Source: Glandiceps talaboti (lineage: Eukaryota > Hemichordata > Enteropneusta > Spengelidae). Taken from it: 64,000 nt of DNA. The notes below the pieces were generated by a model. That model did not search any database, was not told the origin of the DNA, and was given only the letters and a program-made list of their open reading frames with translations. The stretch is taken from positions 3,260,111 to 3,324,110 of the forward strand of contig NC_135571.1 in assembly GCF_964340395.1 (NCBI RefSeq), read 5' to 3'. Positions 47,299 through 58,239 of this stretch are shown here, in pieces (the stretch's first letter is position 1; the number at the start of each line of letters is the position of its first letter). The translations under genes and the position numbers were made by a program.

Positions 47299-47663
47299 TT
47301 AAAGCTGCACTAGCTATAACTAGGGTGCTATTTTTTTGGTCAGACAACCAAGAATATATTCACTGAAAATTGTAAAATGCCAATAATTAGACACTGTACA
47401 TGTCAATTAAAGGTCTGTTATATCTATAAGTAGTATAGTAATGAGTTGAAATTGTGATTCATTGGGGGTGCTGATTTTTGGGTATGGACCTAAAAACAAT
47501 TTGACTGGATTTATTGCACCATAGTTTGTGTACTACTACACAAATGTATTTACCTACAGGTGATTCAATACTGTATATGGTGTACGATATTACGATTAAG
47601 TCATTCAATTTAACAAAACCAGTTTTAAAAAAAAAGTTACAGTTACAGCTAGTGGAGCTTTAA
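47299..47663. mobile_element. TTAA-flanked MITE, complete copy
   Basis: TTAA at both ends, then inverted ends AAGCTGCACTAGCTATAACT / AGTTACAGCTAGTGGAGCTT. About 365 bp, non-coding. Two further copies (60331-60956, 63134-63532) also have TTAA at both ends, as expected for piggyBac-type insertion. Confidence 0.8.
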
Positions 47664-49078
47664 TAGAATTGCAATTGTGTCACAATGCTTCATGCACTCC
47701 TCCAACTCTCAAATAAAATTCAGAAGAAAGGTATATGTTTTAAAAATAAAGGTTGCATAGTGTCACAAAATATCAATTACCAAACATGTTCATCAGCTTG
47801 TTAGATCAAATGATTTGCAAAGGTTGTAAAACACAAGCAGATCGGATTGAAACCTCTATGCTAAAAAAAAAACGTGAACTGCTTGTTTGTTATAACCTTC
47901 GTAAATCAAAATTTTAATAATTTTTCTAATACCGCTCACTTGTGCAGTTGTTTAGTTAATCTTTCCTGTAAGGTTTTCAGAAATATATTAATTTTACTGT
48001 CGAATACTATATTTTTAATTCATTTAATTTTCACAGCGAAAAGAAATTTGCTATTCTTCCTGCATCTAGTGTTTGCTTATTTATGCTTGGTAACTAGGAG
48101 TAAAAAGTACTTTCAAGTGATTTCATTTTAGTGTGAAAACAACACCAAAGAAAGACTGCAAGATACATCATGTCATTCTGCCCTCACAGGCCTTCTCTCA
48201 ATGAGGAGTTGACTGATGTGTGAGGGCGCCCTGTCACTGCATACCTTGCAGACTACACCAGAGATAGCAATGAAAATATCAAAATTTTAAGCGAAAATCA
48301 TATTTCATAGTATATTGTATTGTATTGTTGTTTGGTTTATAAAGTGATTATAATATACATATATGGTTATGAAATAAAGTCCTTGAACCGCTTTGAATGA
48401 ATTGTGTTTATTTATTTATTTACGATATCTATATATAACTTCATTTTTTCCAACTTAGCAACTTTATAACCAGTATCGATAAATGGGCACAAGTTGAGTT
48501 TACACATGTTTGGGGGTAGTTTATGCTGCATATTTATAAGGTACTCACAGTATTGTACTTACTGGAGAACACTTAGCCACAATTTGCAATTAACTGAATT
48601 CTCACCTGGTATCAAGATATGATTTATAAATGATCCATCCGATGGGTAATTAATTATACGTATCAAAAATGTTCATGAAACTCCAATTATGCAATCAATT
48701 GTTCTAACAATGCTAGAAGATAATTGTAATGTTACAGAAGACATACATCGACAGTAAAGTCATTTTAAAATAGTTATAATGTAAGAATTTCCACCTGAGT
48801 AAAAAGCTTATAAACTCAGCTTGTACCACTTTAAAGATTACTATTTTTGATTCAGATTTTATTTGCATTTCAAGGCCACCACTCCCTGTGCAAGGAAGGG
48901 AGTTACATTATAGAATACAATATATTATGTGATACCGCTGCACAGGAGCTCAGTTGATTCTTGGTCACCATTGCGCCCTCTGTCGTCCAATGTGTGAATC
49001 TGATCCTTAGTAAGTTCATTGACCTTTCCATGTATCTGTAACATCACGCATGATTCGAGATCCGCCGAGAGTTGATCC
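47664..49078. other. Spacer before PSMD13
   Basis: Holds the fold-back MITE at 48143-48264 and the dispersed repeat 48475-48750 (see 46660-46925). No gene seen. Confidence 0.5.
48143..48264. mobile_element. Fold-back MITE with 9-bp target duplication, copy 2
   Basis: Element 48152-48255 matches 45076-45177 along its length. Flanks CACCAAAGA and CACCAGAGA agree at 8 of 9 positions, again a 9-bp duplication. Confidence 0.82.
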
Positions 49079-49086
49079 GCCATATT
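49079..49086. promoter_or_regulatory. YY1-like site before PSMD13
   Basis: GCCATATT within CCGCCATATTGG, reverse AATATGGC, fits the YY1 core, 30 bp before the ATG; it could mark the start of transcription. Confidence 0.35.
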
Positions 49087-49115
49087 GGAAAGAAGTTACA
49101 ACGTGAGTTGCCAAA

Positions 49116-52100
49116 ATGAAAGACGTCGCCGGGTATTTGAGTGAGCAACAAAGTAAATCAAGCCCAGAAGTCGCCTCAGAATGGGCTAAAATAGAAGAGT
49201 TTTATAACAAGAAGTAAGTACAACAAAAACTGCTCCATAAAACTACGCGTTGTATCAAATGTCGACTGTATGCCACACGAGTTACATGCAGTACATTGTT
49301 AACTTTAGTGTTCATAGGCTTAGCATTGATATTGCAGTGACTTGTATTTTTGGACGTGTATAAATAATGAATTGAAAAATTGGACAAATTATTGGTCAGT
49401 GATAAATGGCTTTTCGAAAATTATTTAGACTTCCTCGAGTGAGATATTTCTTCAATATTGCTCCTCTTCTCATCAAGCAGTCTTGACATAATGTATTGTA
49501 AGCTTAGCCAATGACAATAACATATTTTGCCCTTAGAAATTGAAGTTGAAAGAAACAGCTACAAACTTCATAATTTATAAAATTTAATCAGGAAGTATAT
49601 AGTATTCGAAAACTTTTATTAAAAACGAATCAAATGGATTTATTAAAGCATTGGCAATAATTCATTATAAAATATTAAATTACTGTTCAACTTCAAGTAT
49701 TGTACAATTGTTGTGTAAAGCAAGATTCACTTTTGGGTTTTCACATTTGAATAATTCAAATATATGTATTGCAATTGTTTGTATTCAAACTATATCTGTG
49801 ATATTGCGTTCTCAAACTGAAGAAGTGTAAAAAAAAGTATTCAGAAATTAGAGATATGTGACTATCCCAGGACTCAAACCAGGGACTTCCTGAACAGTTA
49901 CAAATGTACAATATATCAGTGTACAACAAACTCCCACCCAGGTACTACCAACTGTGCCATCCATGCCACCCGTACATTACTTACCATGTCACCCAGGCAC
50001 TACCAACTGTGCCATCCAGGCAATACCATCCATGCCACCTGGACATTACCCACCATGTCACCCAGACACTACCAGCTGTACCACCCAGGTACTACCAACT
50101 CTATCACCCAGGTACTACCAAGTGTACCACCCAGACACTACTATGCCATCCAGGCATGATATTAAACCCCTGAGTCTTACCACATACTTAGAAGCAGTCA
50201 TAAACGTTACGAGTTACACACAAACCAATAATGCTGTAATGTCAAATAATGATGAATGTTTTTATTTTATTTTCAGACTCTGGCATCAGTTGACTCTACA
50301 TCTGATGACATTTGTAAAGCATCCATGCTTTGATCAAGGGGATGGACTACTACAGGTATGTTGTAATAACATAATTATGTTTTGATCAAGGGGATGGACT
50401 ACTACAGGTATGTTGTAATAATAACATAGTTATGTTTTGATCAAGGGGATGGACTACTACAGGTATGTTGTAACAATAACATAGTTATGTTTTGATCAAG
50501 GGGATGGACTACTACAGGTATGTTGTAATAATAACATAGTTATGTTTTGATCAAGGGGATGGACTACTACAGGTATGTTGTAATAACATAGTTATGTTTT
50601 GATCAAGGGGATGGACTACTACAGGTATGTTGTAACAATAACATAGTTATGTTTTGATCAAGGGGATGGACTACTACAGGTATATTGTATTATTGTAACA
50701 ATAACATAGATATGTTGCACTTACACGTAACATAGTTATGTGGTACTCGCACATAAAATAGTAATTCTAATTCATAATCGTACTTTAACAGTCTGGATTA
50801 AAGGCTGAAGGAAACTATAAACAACTTGTTTTATCAAAGTCCCAAAGTCAGCTACAAACGATAATTTTCATACAGATAGTGTGCTTGCGGGAACACCATT
50901 TTACTATCAGGGCTTGAAATTAACTTTTTCTTTGGTAGTCCTATTGGGCTACCAGTTTCAGAAATTGGTAGCCCAAGGATTGTGACCTGTAGTCCGACAT
51001 TCCTGAACTGAAAACAGATTTCCTCTATTGGAAAAATGTGTATTATTAAAATACTTTCATCTCCATAAACCTTCCATCCTCATCACATAATCAGTGATAG
51101 CCTTAGTGGGCTACCAGCTGTAAATTATGGTAGCCCCATGACAGAATATTTGTAGTTTGTGGGCAGACTGTTAATTTCAAGCCCTGACTATCAATGACAT
51201 TGTAATGTATTTTTTTATCCTGCCATAGAGGTTTTAATTTTAAAAATGATTTCACTGAACTGAAGAAATGTAGGGTTGTTCGGGTTATGAAAAAAATTGA
51301 AAAACAATTCAACAATTCAACAATTCAATTTTAAAAACAATTTTTTTTTTTTTTGCTTTCAGCTATATGAGAATGTTTTATCTGATTTTGAACATCGAAT
51401 TAATCCGCTGTCATTAACAGAAATGTCTCTGATTATCATCAAACAATGCAAAGGTAAGTTAAAAAAGTTAAAAACATTTGACCCTGCACATTTTTGACAC
51501 CAAAATTGACTTTGCCATGTGCTCGAATTACAGATCGTAGATTCATTCCGTTTTCGGCCACCAGCCGCTAAAGGTCCAAGCACCTGCTGGTATGCAAAAC
51601 GAGTAATAAAAGCAATAGATTGCGGAGCACACTTGTTATTATTATTATTAAACCACACTCAAGCCAAGTTATTGTCTTTGAACAGAAACTATGGATTATA
51701 TACCCTGGTTTTTCTAAGTCATGACATGTCTATGTCTTTGATTCTGAGGTAACGGAAAAGTGAGTCAAAACATTCCCCCAATATTTTTGCTTCATTCAGC
51801 CAGAAAATGCTCATGACAAAGGGGTCTGTCACTAGTTGTCTATCAACTCAGAGTGACAAGGCCGCTTAGGTCACTCATGTTTTCCAAAAGGGTCTGTCAC
51901 TACTTGTCTATCGACTCATAGTGACAAGGCCCCTTAGGTCACTCATGTTTTCCAAAAGGGTCTTCACTACTTGTCTATAGACTCATAGTGACAAGGCTGC
52001 TCATGATTTCCTCAACTGAATAAAGAAAAAGACAAGGGATTAATATTTTGATTATTAAATACCTAGTATATTACTTCCAGTGTAATCCAGCGGAGAACAC

Positions 52101-55100
52101 ATGCATAGACCCTGTTGGAAATATGTTTGTTATTAAAATAGTTTACGTACATTTGTAAATCTGTCATCCTTTAAATCATGACATAAATCAATAGTAGACT
52201 GAGTGGGCTACCAGCTGCAAATTATGGTAGTCCCATGACAAGAATTGGTAGTCTGTGGACATGGGACTATTTTTAATTTTGAGCCCTGTACATCTTCACT
52301 CATATATTATCTTGTATGCTATTCTTTGTATACTTACAAGCATTTGCTTTTGGGTTTTTTTTCGTTCAGAAACAGATGATGCCATAGCATTTCTTGAAAA
52401 AATAAAGGAAAAGGTAAAGAAACAATGTTGTTACATCTTACATGTTATTATACTGTGCATAAGTTATAAATATGGAAAATATACTCTGGTCGTTCTACAT
52501 CACGACAATGCACGTCTACGCGTGTCTACATCACTGGTTCCGCTGTGTTCGAAATATGAGTCAAAACGTTCAAAATTGTCATTACTTTCCCTGATTTTTC
52601 TTTGATATTACTGGCGGTGGTGTAATTATGTTATTCACCAATATTTTTTTTCATTCAGCCAGAAAATACTCGTGACCTAAGGGTTGTCACTACTCGTCTA
52701 GCGACTCGTAGCAACAAAAAACCCTTAGGTCACTTAACGTCACAATAACGTTTCATTGTATGCTTTGACTCAAAGTACATATTTACATTACCATACATTC
52801 TTAATAGTCAAAGCTGTTTTATGTAATTTTGTGTTCTTGTAGTACATAGATTCTAAAATAAAATTTATGTAATTTTGTGTTCTTGTAGTACATAGATTCT
52901 AAAATAAAATTTATGTAATTTTGTGTTCTTGTAGTACATAGATTCTAAAATAAAATTTATGTAATTTTGTGTTCTTGTAGTACATAGATTCTAAAATAAA
53001 ATTTATGTAATTTTGTGTTCTTGTAGTACATAGATTATAAAATAAAATTTATGTAATTTTGTGTTCTTGTAGTACATAGATTCTAAAATAAAATTTATGT
53101 AATTTTGTGTTCTTGTAGTACATAGATTCTAAAATAAAATTTATGTAATTTTGTGTTCTTGTAGTACATAGATTATAAAATAAAATTTATGTAATTTTGT
53201 GTTCTTGTAGTACATAGATTATAAAATAAAATTTAGCAAACTTGCAGATAACTTGTACATCGTTCAAAAACAATAAAACATTACAAACGTACTTTCTTGT
53301 TATTGGAAATAGTTTGCAAGTTTTAAAGTTTTAAACATTACACTGAAGGCTCGATTTCTAGAGTCGTATTCTCCTCGTGTAACCAACGGTAACATATCAA
53401 ACAGCGGGAGAGCCGGGTGATAAATATCACCGTCTTTGACTTCCTGGTAGTGCAGGCTGTAAAAAGAGACTCTAAGGGTGGGAGTTCATTGCCAATGAGC
53501 TTAACTGCTGTTCTAACTATTCTGTTAAGTTTAAAACGATCTCTTTGAGTTGTACTACCATACATGTACCAGACTGTAATAGAAAATGTAAGGACACTCT
53601 CAATGATAGCCTGATAGAATTTCATTAAAATCACTTTGTTAATACCAAACCCTTCCAGACATCAAAGGAAATAAAGGCAAACAACCATGGTGATATATTC
53701 TCCATCACTCAGCCTGTATCTATATCTTCAACTACATTTGAAGTTTCCAGTAGTATTATGATTCAGCATGAAAAAGTCCAATGCAAGAAATTGATGAACA
53801 GAATTCAATGCTATATACTTACAAACATTGACCTTTGACATTTTGTAATTTATTCAGGTCAAAGGTGATAGTGAATCTGTGGTTTTATGTATGACTGCAA
53901 TGGCAGGGATCAGAATATCAACAAGAAGTTTAGAAGAATGCAAGGTAAGACTATAAATTAACTGATAGACACTTTGAAATGGCCAAATTTTTTCACCAAA
54001 AAAGGTAAAGGGATGCATCTTATGGAGTCTTTAAATACATTCAACAGGTCGGTAACCATAGGAATATTACTTTCTTGTATCACGACCGAGGGTTTCTAAT
54101 TACTCATGAGTAACGTTGTGCCAGTTCAAGTCAATAAGCTTTGTCAAGCTGTCCGTTTGCTGATTTAGCATTTGATGAGAGGGCATACCAATTACATTAT
54201 CTCTTAAGACTAGGTCATTGCTACTATGCCGTTGGAGATTTAAGAAACATGTAATGTGATTTGTATTGTAGGTATTGGTACAACAGGCCAGTGAGATGTT
54301 AGACATTTAACAAACATGTAATGTGATTTGTATTGTAGGTATTGGTACAAGAGGCCAGTGAGATGTTAGAGCAACTAGATGGGGTGACTACAGTACACAG
54401 TCGATTCTATGATATTAGCAGTAATTATCACAAACTGATGGGATCACATGCCGACTATTATCGTGATGCACTACGATATCTTGGCTGTGTAGAAATCCAA
54501 GACATTCCAGGTAAATTGATGTGAATAATCTTTATGGACCAGTATGGGCTTTGCAGACCATGGGCCACAAACTTGACTAGTTTGTTTCAAACTATTTTTG
54601 TGGTCCAGCCATAAACTCTGTATTCATCCATCAGTTTATGTGTAATATTTATTCCACTGTCTTTTTTACTTTCTCTCTTGTTATGTTGATATGATTTTGA
54701 GTTTGTGGCAAATAAAATACTATATATATATATAGGTTGAAAGAAACGCTGAAATGAAAAAGTGTTTTCATTTTGTGTTTCTTGGCAATCAAGCGAGATT
54801 TATGTGATGTGATTTATGAAATGACTCCAAAACCCAAAGTTTATGTCAATACCATTATTTTCTGGAGTGGCTTTCCTCATTACTTTTTGATTGCATGTTG
54901 GATGGCCTATCAGGTTAAAGGGGCACAGGCTGAGTTTAGACGTTTTTTGGACGCAATTTTTGTTGCCTACGAAATGTTACATATTGTATTCTACTTACTG
55001 AAACACACTCATTCGTTACTTGATACTGGTATAACTCAATCCTGGTATTTAGATATAATATATGAAAGATTTGATGACATAATTGTTGGTATGTATCAAC

Positions 55101-58100
55101 AAATCTGAGGAAAGCCCTGTCATTACATGAACAATGCACGAGTTGGATGGTTGGTAAAAAGTGACACGTCATGGCTACATGAATCGTTGTAAACACTATA
55201 CTTGATTAATTTAGCCATAGTTTTATGTAAAGTATTTTGTATTACTAACCAAAGTAAAAACCGTCTAAACTCTGCCTGTGTCCCTTTAACTGAAATATGT
55301 TTTCATACACTTTGATAGACAATTGATCATGTTAACTACATCTATTCTAAGTCTATCTTATAGAGATCTGTATTTATAACATCTAAATTGATTTTGTATT
55401 TATCTTGTCACTTACAGCTGAAGAGCAAGCACAGAGAGCCTTTAATCTCGGATTGGCAGCTTTACTTGGTGAAGGGGTCTATAACTTTGGTGAATTGGTA
55501 AGTTTAATGTCTATACCTTGACTGATGTCTTTAAAGGACCGTGTTTCAATCCCAGGTCATTGCGTCACAGTTACAGTAATAAGAATTACTTTGGATCATT
55601 CTTTAGTTCTGGCCTGTCTCTTTTTCAAAGCGAGTGTGTATGTGGGACAGATGTCGTGTGCTTGTTCATGATTGGCTCTACAGTTGTCTTCACTGAAGTA
55701 GGGAGGGTTACATTTGTGTTTCTTCCCCAGATCTGCAGACTACATAGGCTGGACAAACACAGCAAAAAAAAGACCGACATGATAGTATTTAAGTGGTGTG
55801 TGCACTGACCACAAACAATTCTCTCTTTTTGTGGCCTTATTGGTATTTTGTATGTTTGATTATTTTCAGCTAGCACATCCAGTATTAAATTCTCTAAAGG
55901 AAGGAGAGAAACAGTGGTTAGTGGATTTATTATTTGCCTTTAATAGTGGTAATCTACAGAGATATGAAGATCTTAAAGCTCAGTGGAACCAACAGGTAAG
56001 ACATCTTATTTTAGTTTTACAGACAAGTGAACTGTTTTGTACATGATGAATCATCTTGAATATTCAAGGCATATAGCTATGGTATCTATCTCTCTCTCAG
56101 CTGTTTTGGAGAAAAGTCGTTGATGTTCAATAATCAAGGCATATGGCTATGATATCTATCTCTCTCTCTCAGCTGTTTTGGAGAAAAGTCGTTGGATGTT
56201 CAATAATCAAGGCATATGACTATGATATCTATCTCTCTCTCTCAGCTGGTTTGGAGAAAAGTCGTTGATGTTCAATAATCAAGGCATATGACTATGATAT
56301 CTATCTCTCTCTCTCAGCTGGTTTGGAGAAAAGTCGTTGATGTTCAATAATCAAGGCATATGAATATGATATCTATCTCTCTCTCTCAGCTGTTTTAGAG
56401 GAAAGTCGTTGATGTTCAATAATCAAGGCATATGACCAGTAGCAGTGTGCCCCCTAAGCCAATTTGATGCATCACTGACACACACAATTTGCTAGTGACA
56501 CACCAAAATTTGGTGTTCCCCTATCTCTTACTATGTGGTGACTCATAAGAAATGCCATTTTGACTCAACAACAATATTTGGCTATCATTAGATCACTGCT
56601 CATGACTACAATATCTATCGGTCTGTCAACTGTCTTGAAGGAGAGTCATCGAAACTTGTATATCTTAGATCACCCTCAAGAAATTAATAGGATGAGCTGC
56701 TTTCGTTAACCCAATACCCAATTGGGGTCAGAAACTTTTAATATGTTGCTTTTGAAGATGTGTCAACGAGGCACTTTTTTCAACAACTTGAAATTAAATT
56801 AAATTGGATAACCGAGGCAGCCATGTTGAAAATGAAATCAACATTGATAGTATAAAAGGAATGCTGTGATTGGTCAATTTACTGCTGGATAATGACATAT
56901 TGTAACTTAGATTGCGTATTGATGTTGTAGTGATAATGCCTTGATTATTAAAGTTGATGTTGAATCTATAGCCAGACTGGGCCACAATGTACATGTAATG
57001 GAGAATTAACCATATGATGTATTTCTATTGGTTACCAGTGAATTATTCTCTATTAGAGAGAACCAATCAAATGTTGTATTTCTATCCACAGCCTGACTTG
57101 GCAACCAGTGAAATAGCTCTCCGTCAGAAGATCTCTCTACTGTGTTTGATGGAGATGACATTCACCAGACCAGCCAACCATAGAAATCTTTCATTTGATG
57201 AAATTGCAAAAGAAGCAAGACTTCCAGTCAATGAGGTATGTAATATTTATTTTGATATAAACAAGTGAAATAATTGGTTGAACATCCCAGGTGGAAAACT
57301 TAGCTTGTTTTGATTGGTTGGTTGATATTAGCTTGTTTATACCAGATGTAACACTGGAAATTGGGTCGGTTTATTGGTCAATAAGACACCTCAATATGAC
57401 TACACCAGGTGTAACACATTGTGTTTGTTTGTTGATTGGTTAGTAATAAAAAGGTAACTACACCAGGTGTGTAACACATTGTTTTTGTTTGTTGATTGGT
57501 TAGTAATAAAAAAGTGACTACACCAGGTGTAACACATTGTGTTTGTTTGTTGATTGGTTAGTAATATAAATATGACTACACCAGGTGTAACACATTGGGT
57601 TTGTTTGTTGATTGGTTAGTAATAAAAATATGACTACACCAGGTGTAACACTGAACATTGTGTTTGTTGATTGGTTAAAGGATAAGCTAAGATTTGAAGT
57701 AAATTTACATGTGGAAATGAGTTGTCTGTTTGTTTGTTTTTATTTTCACCAGGTTGAACACTTAGTGATGAAGGCATTATCACTTGGCCTTGTCAAAGGT
57801 TCCATTGATGAAGTGGATAAAAAAGTACACATGACATGGGTACAACCCAGGGTATTAGATCTACAACAGGTGAGGAGAATTGTGTGAAATCATATCAAAT
57901 CAAATCAAATCAAGTTGGTGGTGCGCATGATGTATGTTAGTTTACATCAGTGCCTACCTCTTCTATCAAAAATGTCATCCAAAAAGTCATTTTATTGCAC
58001 CAACCAGGCTGAAATGTAGTGAGACTGACTGAAAAGCCACCTCATGTGATCCAGGTCATGTGACCTGATTTGACCAATAAATGTTCAGTATTCAGTCATG

Positions 58101-58239
58101 TGACAGTAGCTGTAACCAATCATTGTGTTTGTTTTCTTGGCAGATTGCCAGCATGCAGCAGAGACTAGAACATTGGTGTACAGATGTGAAAAATATGAAA
58201 GTAATGGTTGAGGACCAAGCACAGGATATCCTGACATAG
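49116..58239 (+). CDS. PSMD13: 26S proteasome lid subunit Rpn9/PSMD13 (11 exons)
   Basis: Exons 49116-49213, 50277-50355, 51363-51453, 52370-52413, 53858-53944, 54339-54510, 55418-55497, 55870-55995, 57092-57235, 57753-57869 and 58144-58239 join in phase to 377 residues (human 376). Rpn9 is a scaffold subunit of the regulatory-particle lid, binding neighbouring PCI subunits. Recognisable strings: [100 protein letters not shown] and [16 protein letters not shown]. The helical-repeat N-terminus is followed by the PCI domain at roughly 180-340 and a short C-terminal helix. Intact. The gene is unusual for tandem repeats on its splice borders (50331-50690, 54245-54378) and in introns 1, 3, 4, 8 and 9. 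Start: first ATG, 30 bp after a YY1-like site. Confidence 0.97.
49915..50160. repeat. Short-period minisatellite in PSMD13 intron 1
   Basis: Degenerate units of CACCCAGGTACTACCAACTG and CATCCAGGCATTACC type, about 18-20 bp, ending about 115 bp before exon 2. Confidence 0.85.
50331..50690 (+). repeat. Seven-copy minisatellite built on the exon-2 splice donor
   Basis: The unit is the last ~25 bp of exon 2 (GATCAAGGGGATGGACTACT, ACAG) plus the first ~27 bp of intron 2 (GTATGTTGTAATAATAACAT...). Unit lengths are 49-55 bp. Donors follow CAG at 50356 and near 50408, 50463, 50518, 50573, 50622 and 50677; six read GTATGT and the last GTATAT. Using any donor but the first meets an in-frame TGA after nine codons. 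Confidence 0.95.
50903..51191. mobile_element. CAGGGCTTGAAATTAA MITE, complete copy
   Basis: Element 50908-51186, 279 bp, with perfect 16-bp terminal inverted repeats (CAGGGCTTGAAATTAA) and ACTAT at both flanks. It carries TGGGCTACCAG / TGGTAGCCCC words. The ends look hAT-like, though the flanking duplication is only 5-6 bp. PSMD13 intron 2. Confidence 0.88.
51780..52010. repeat. Three ~70-bp units in PSMD13 intron 3
   Basis: Units share GGGTCTGTCACTACTTGTCT, ATCGACTCATAGTGACAAGG and TTAGGTCACTCATGTTTTCC. A related sequence with GTGACCTAAGGG / CCCTTAGGTCAC ends lies at 52670-52735 in intron 4; the family seems to be a small inverted-repeat element. Confidence 0.8.
52085..52287. mobile_element. 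Partial CAGGGCTT-type MITE
   Basis: Right half only: GGGCTACCAGCTGCAAATTA, TGGTAGTCCCATGACA, ending AATTTTGAGCCCTG. PSMD13 intron 3, 80 bp before exon 4. Confidence 0.7.
52819..53236 (+). repeat. 46-bp array with AATAAA in every unit, PSMD13 intron 4
   Basis: About nine almost identical units: TTATGTAATTTTGTGTTCTT, GTAGTACATAGATTCTAAAA, TAAAAT. Each has AATAAA followed about 15 bp later by a GT-rich stretch (TTTTGTGTTCTTG), the layout of a poly(A) site, and TTTTGTGTTCTTGTAG also resembles a 3' splice site. Function unproven. Confidence 0.95.
53338..53640 (-). mobile_element. LINE polymerase C-terminal fragment, minus strand
   Basis: [54 protein letters not shown] matches the region after the catalytic domain in L2/Rex-like LINEs ([17 protein letters not shown]). 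The frame then decays. PSMD13 intron 4, antisense to the gene. Confidence 0.85.
54245..54378 (+). repeat. Duplicated 3' splice site of PSMD13 exon 6
   Basis: Two 67-bp copies (54245-54311 and 54312-54378) each hold the polypyrimidine-AG border (GTGATTTGTATTGTAG) plus the first ~33 bp of exon 6. The true exon starts at 54339 because it alone stays open. The upstream border at 54272 would read [12 protein letters not shown] and stop. Confidence 0.93.
54915..55135. repeat. Dispersed repeat in PSMD13 intron 6
   Basis: Begins TTAAAGGGGCACAGGCTGAG, similar to 46660 and 48475 (GGGGCGCAAGCTGA, GGGCACAAGTTGA) with shared TACTTACTG and TTATAAATGAT-like words downstream. Confidence 0.55.
56060..56440 (+). 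repeat. ~70-bp array with acceptor-like tracts, PSMD13 intron 8
   Basis: About six units: AATAATCAAGGCATATGACT, ATGATATCTATCTCTCTCTC, TCAGCTGTTTTGGAGAAAAG, TCGTTGATGTTC. Each has a long pyrimidine tract ending in CAG, the look of a 3' splice site. Confidence 0.92.
56443..56598. mobile_element. CAGTGTGCC-type MITE, copy 1
   Basis: Begins CAGTGTGCCCCCTAAGCCAA, ends ATTAGATCACTG; related copies at 61341-61514 and 63298-63475. Shared core GTGACACACCAAAATTTGGT. PSMD13 intron 8. Confidence 0.75.
57395..57665. repeat. ~62-bp array in PSMD13 intron 9
   Basis: About four units of ACTACACCAGGTGTAACACA, TTGTGTTTGTTTGTTGATTG, GTTAGTAATAAAAA. Contains ATTGG (CCAAT) words. Confidence 0.9.

Noticed and set aside
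47874-48131. Possible membrane protein frame between SMPD2 and PSMD13
   Set aside because: AT-rich frame with hydrophobic residues by composition only; no start context, family or splice structure, and it runs up to the fold-back MITE.
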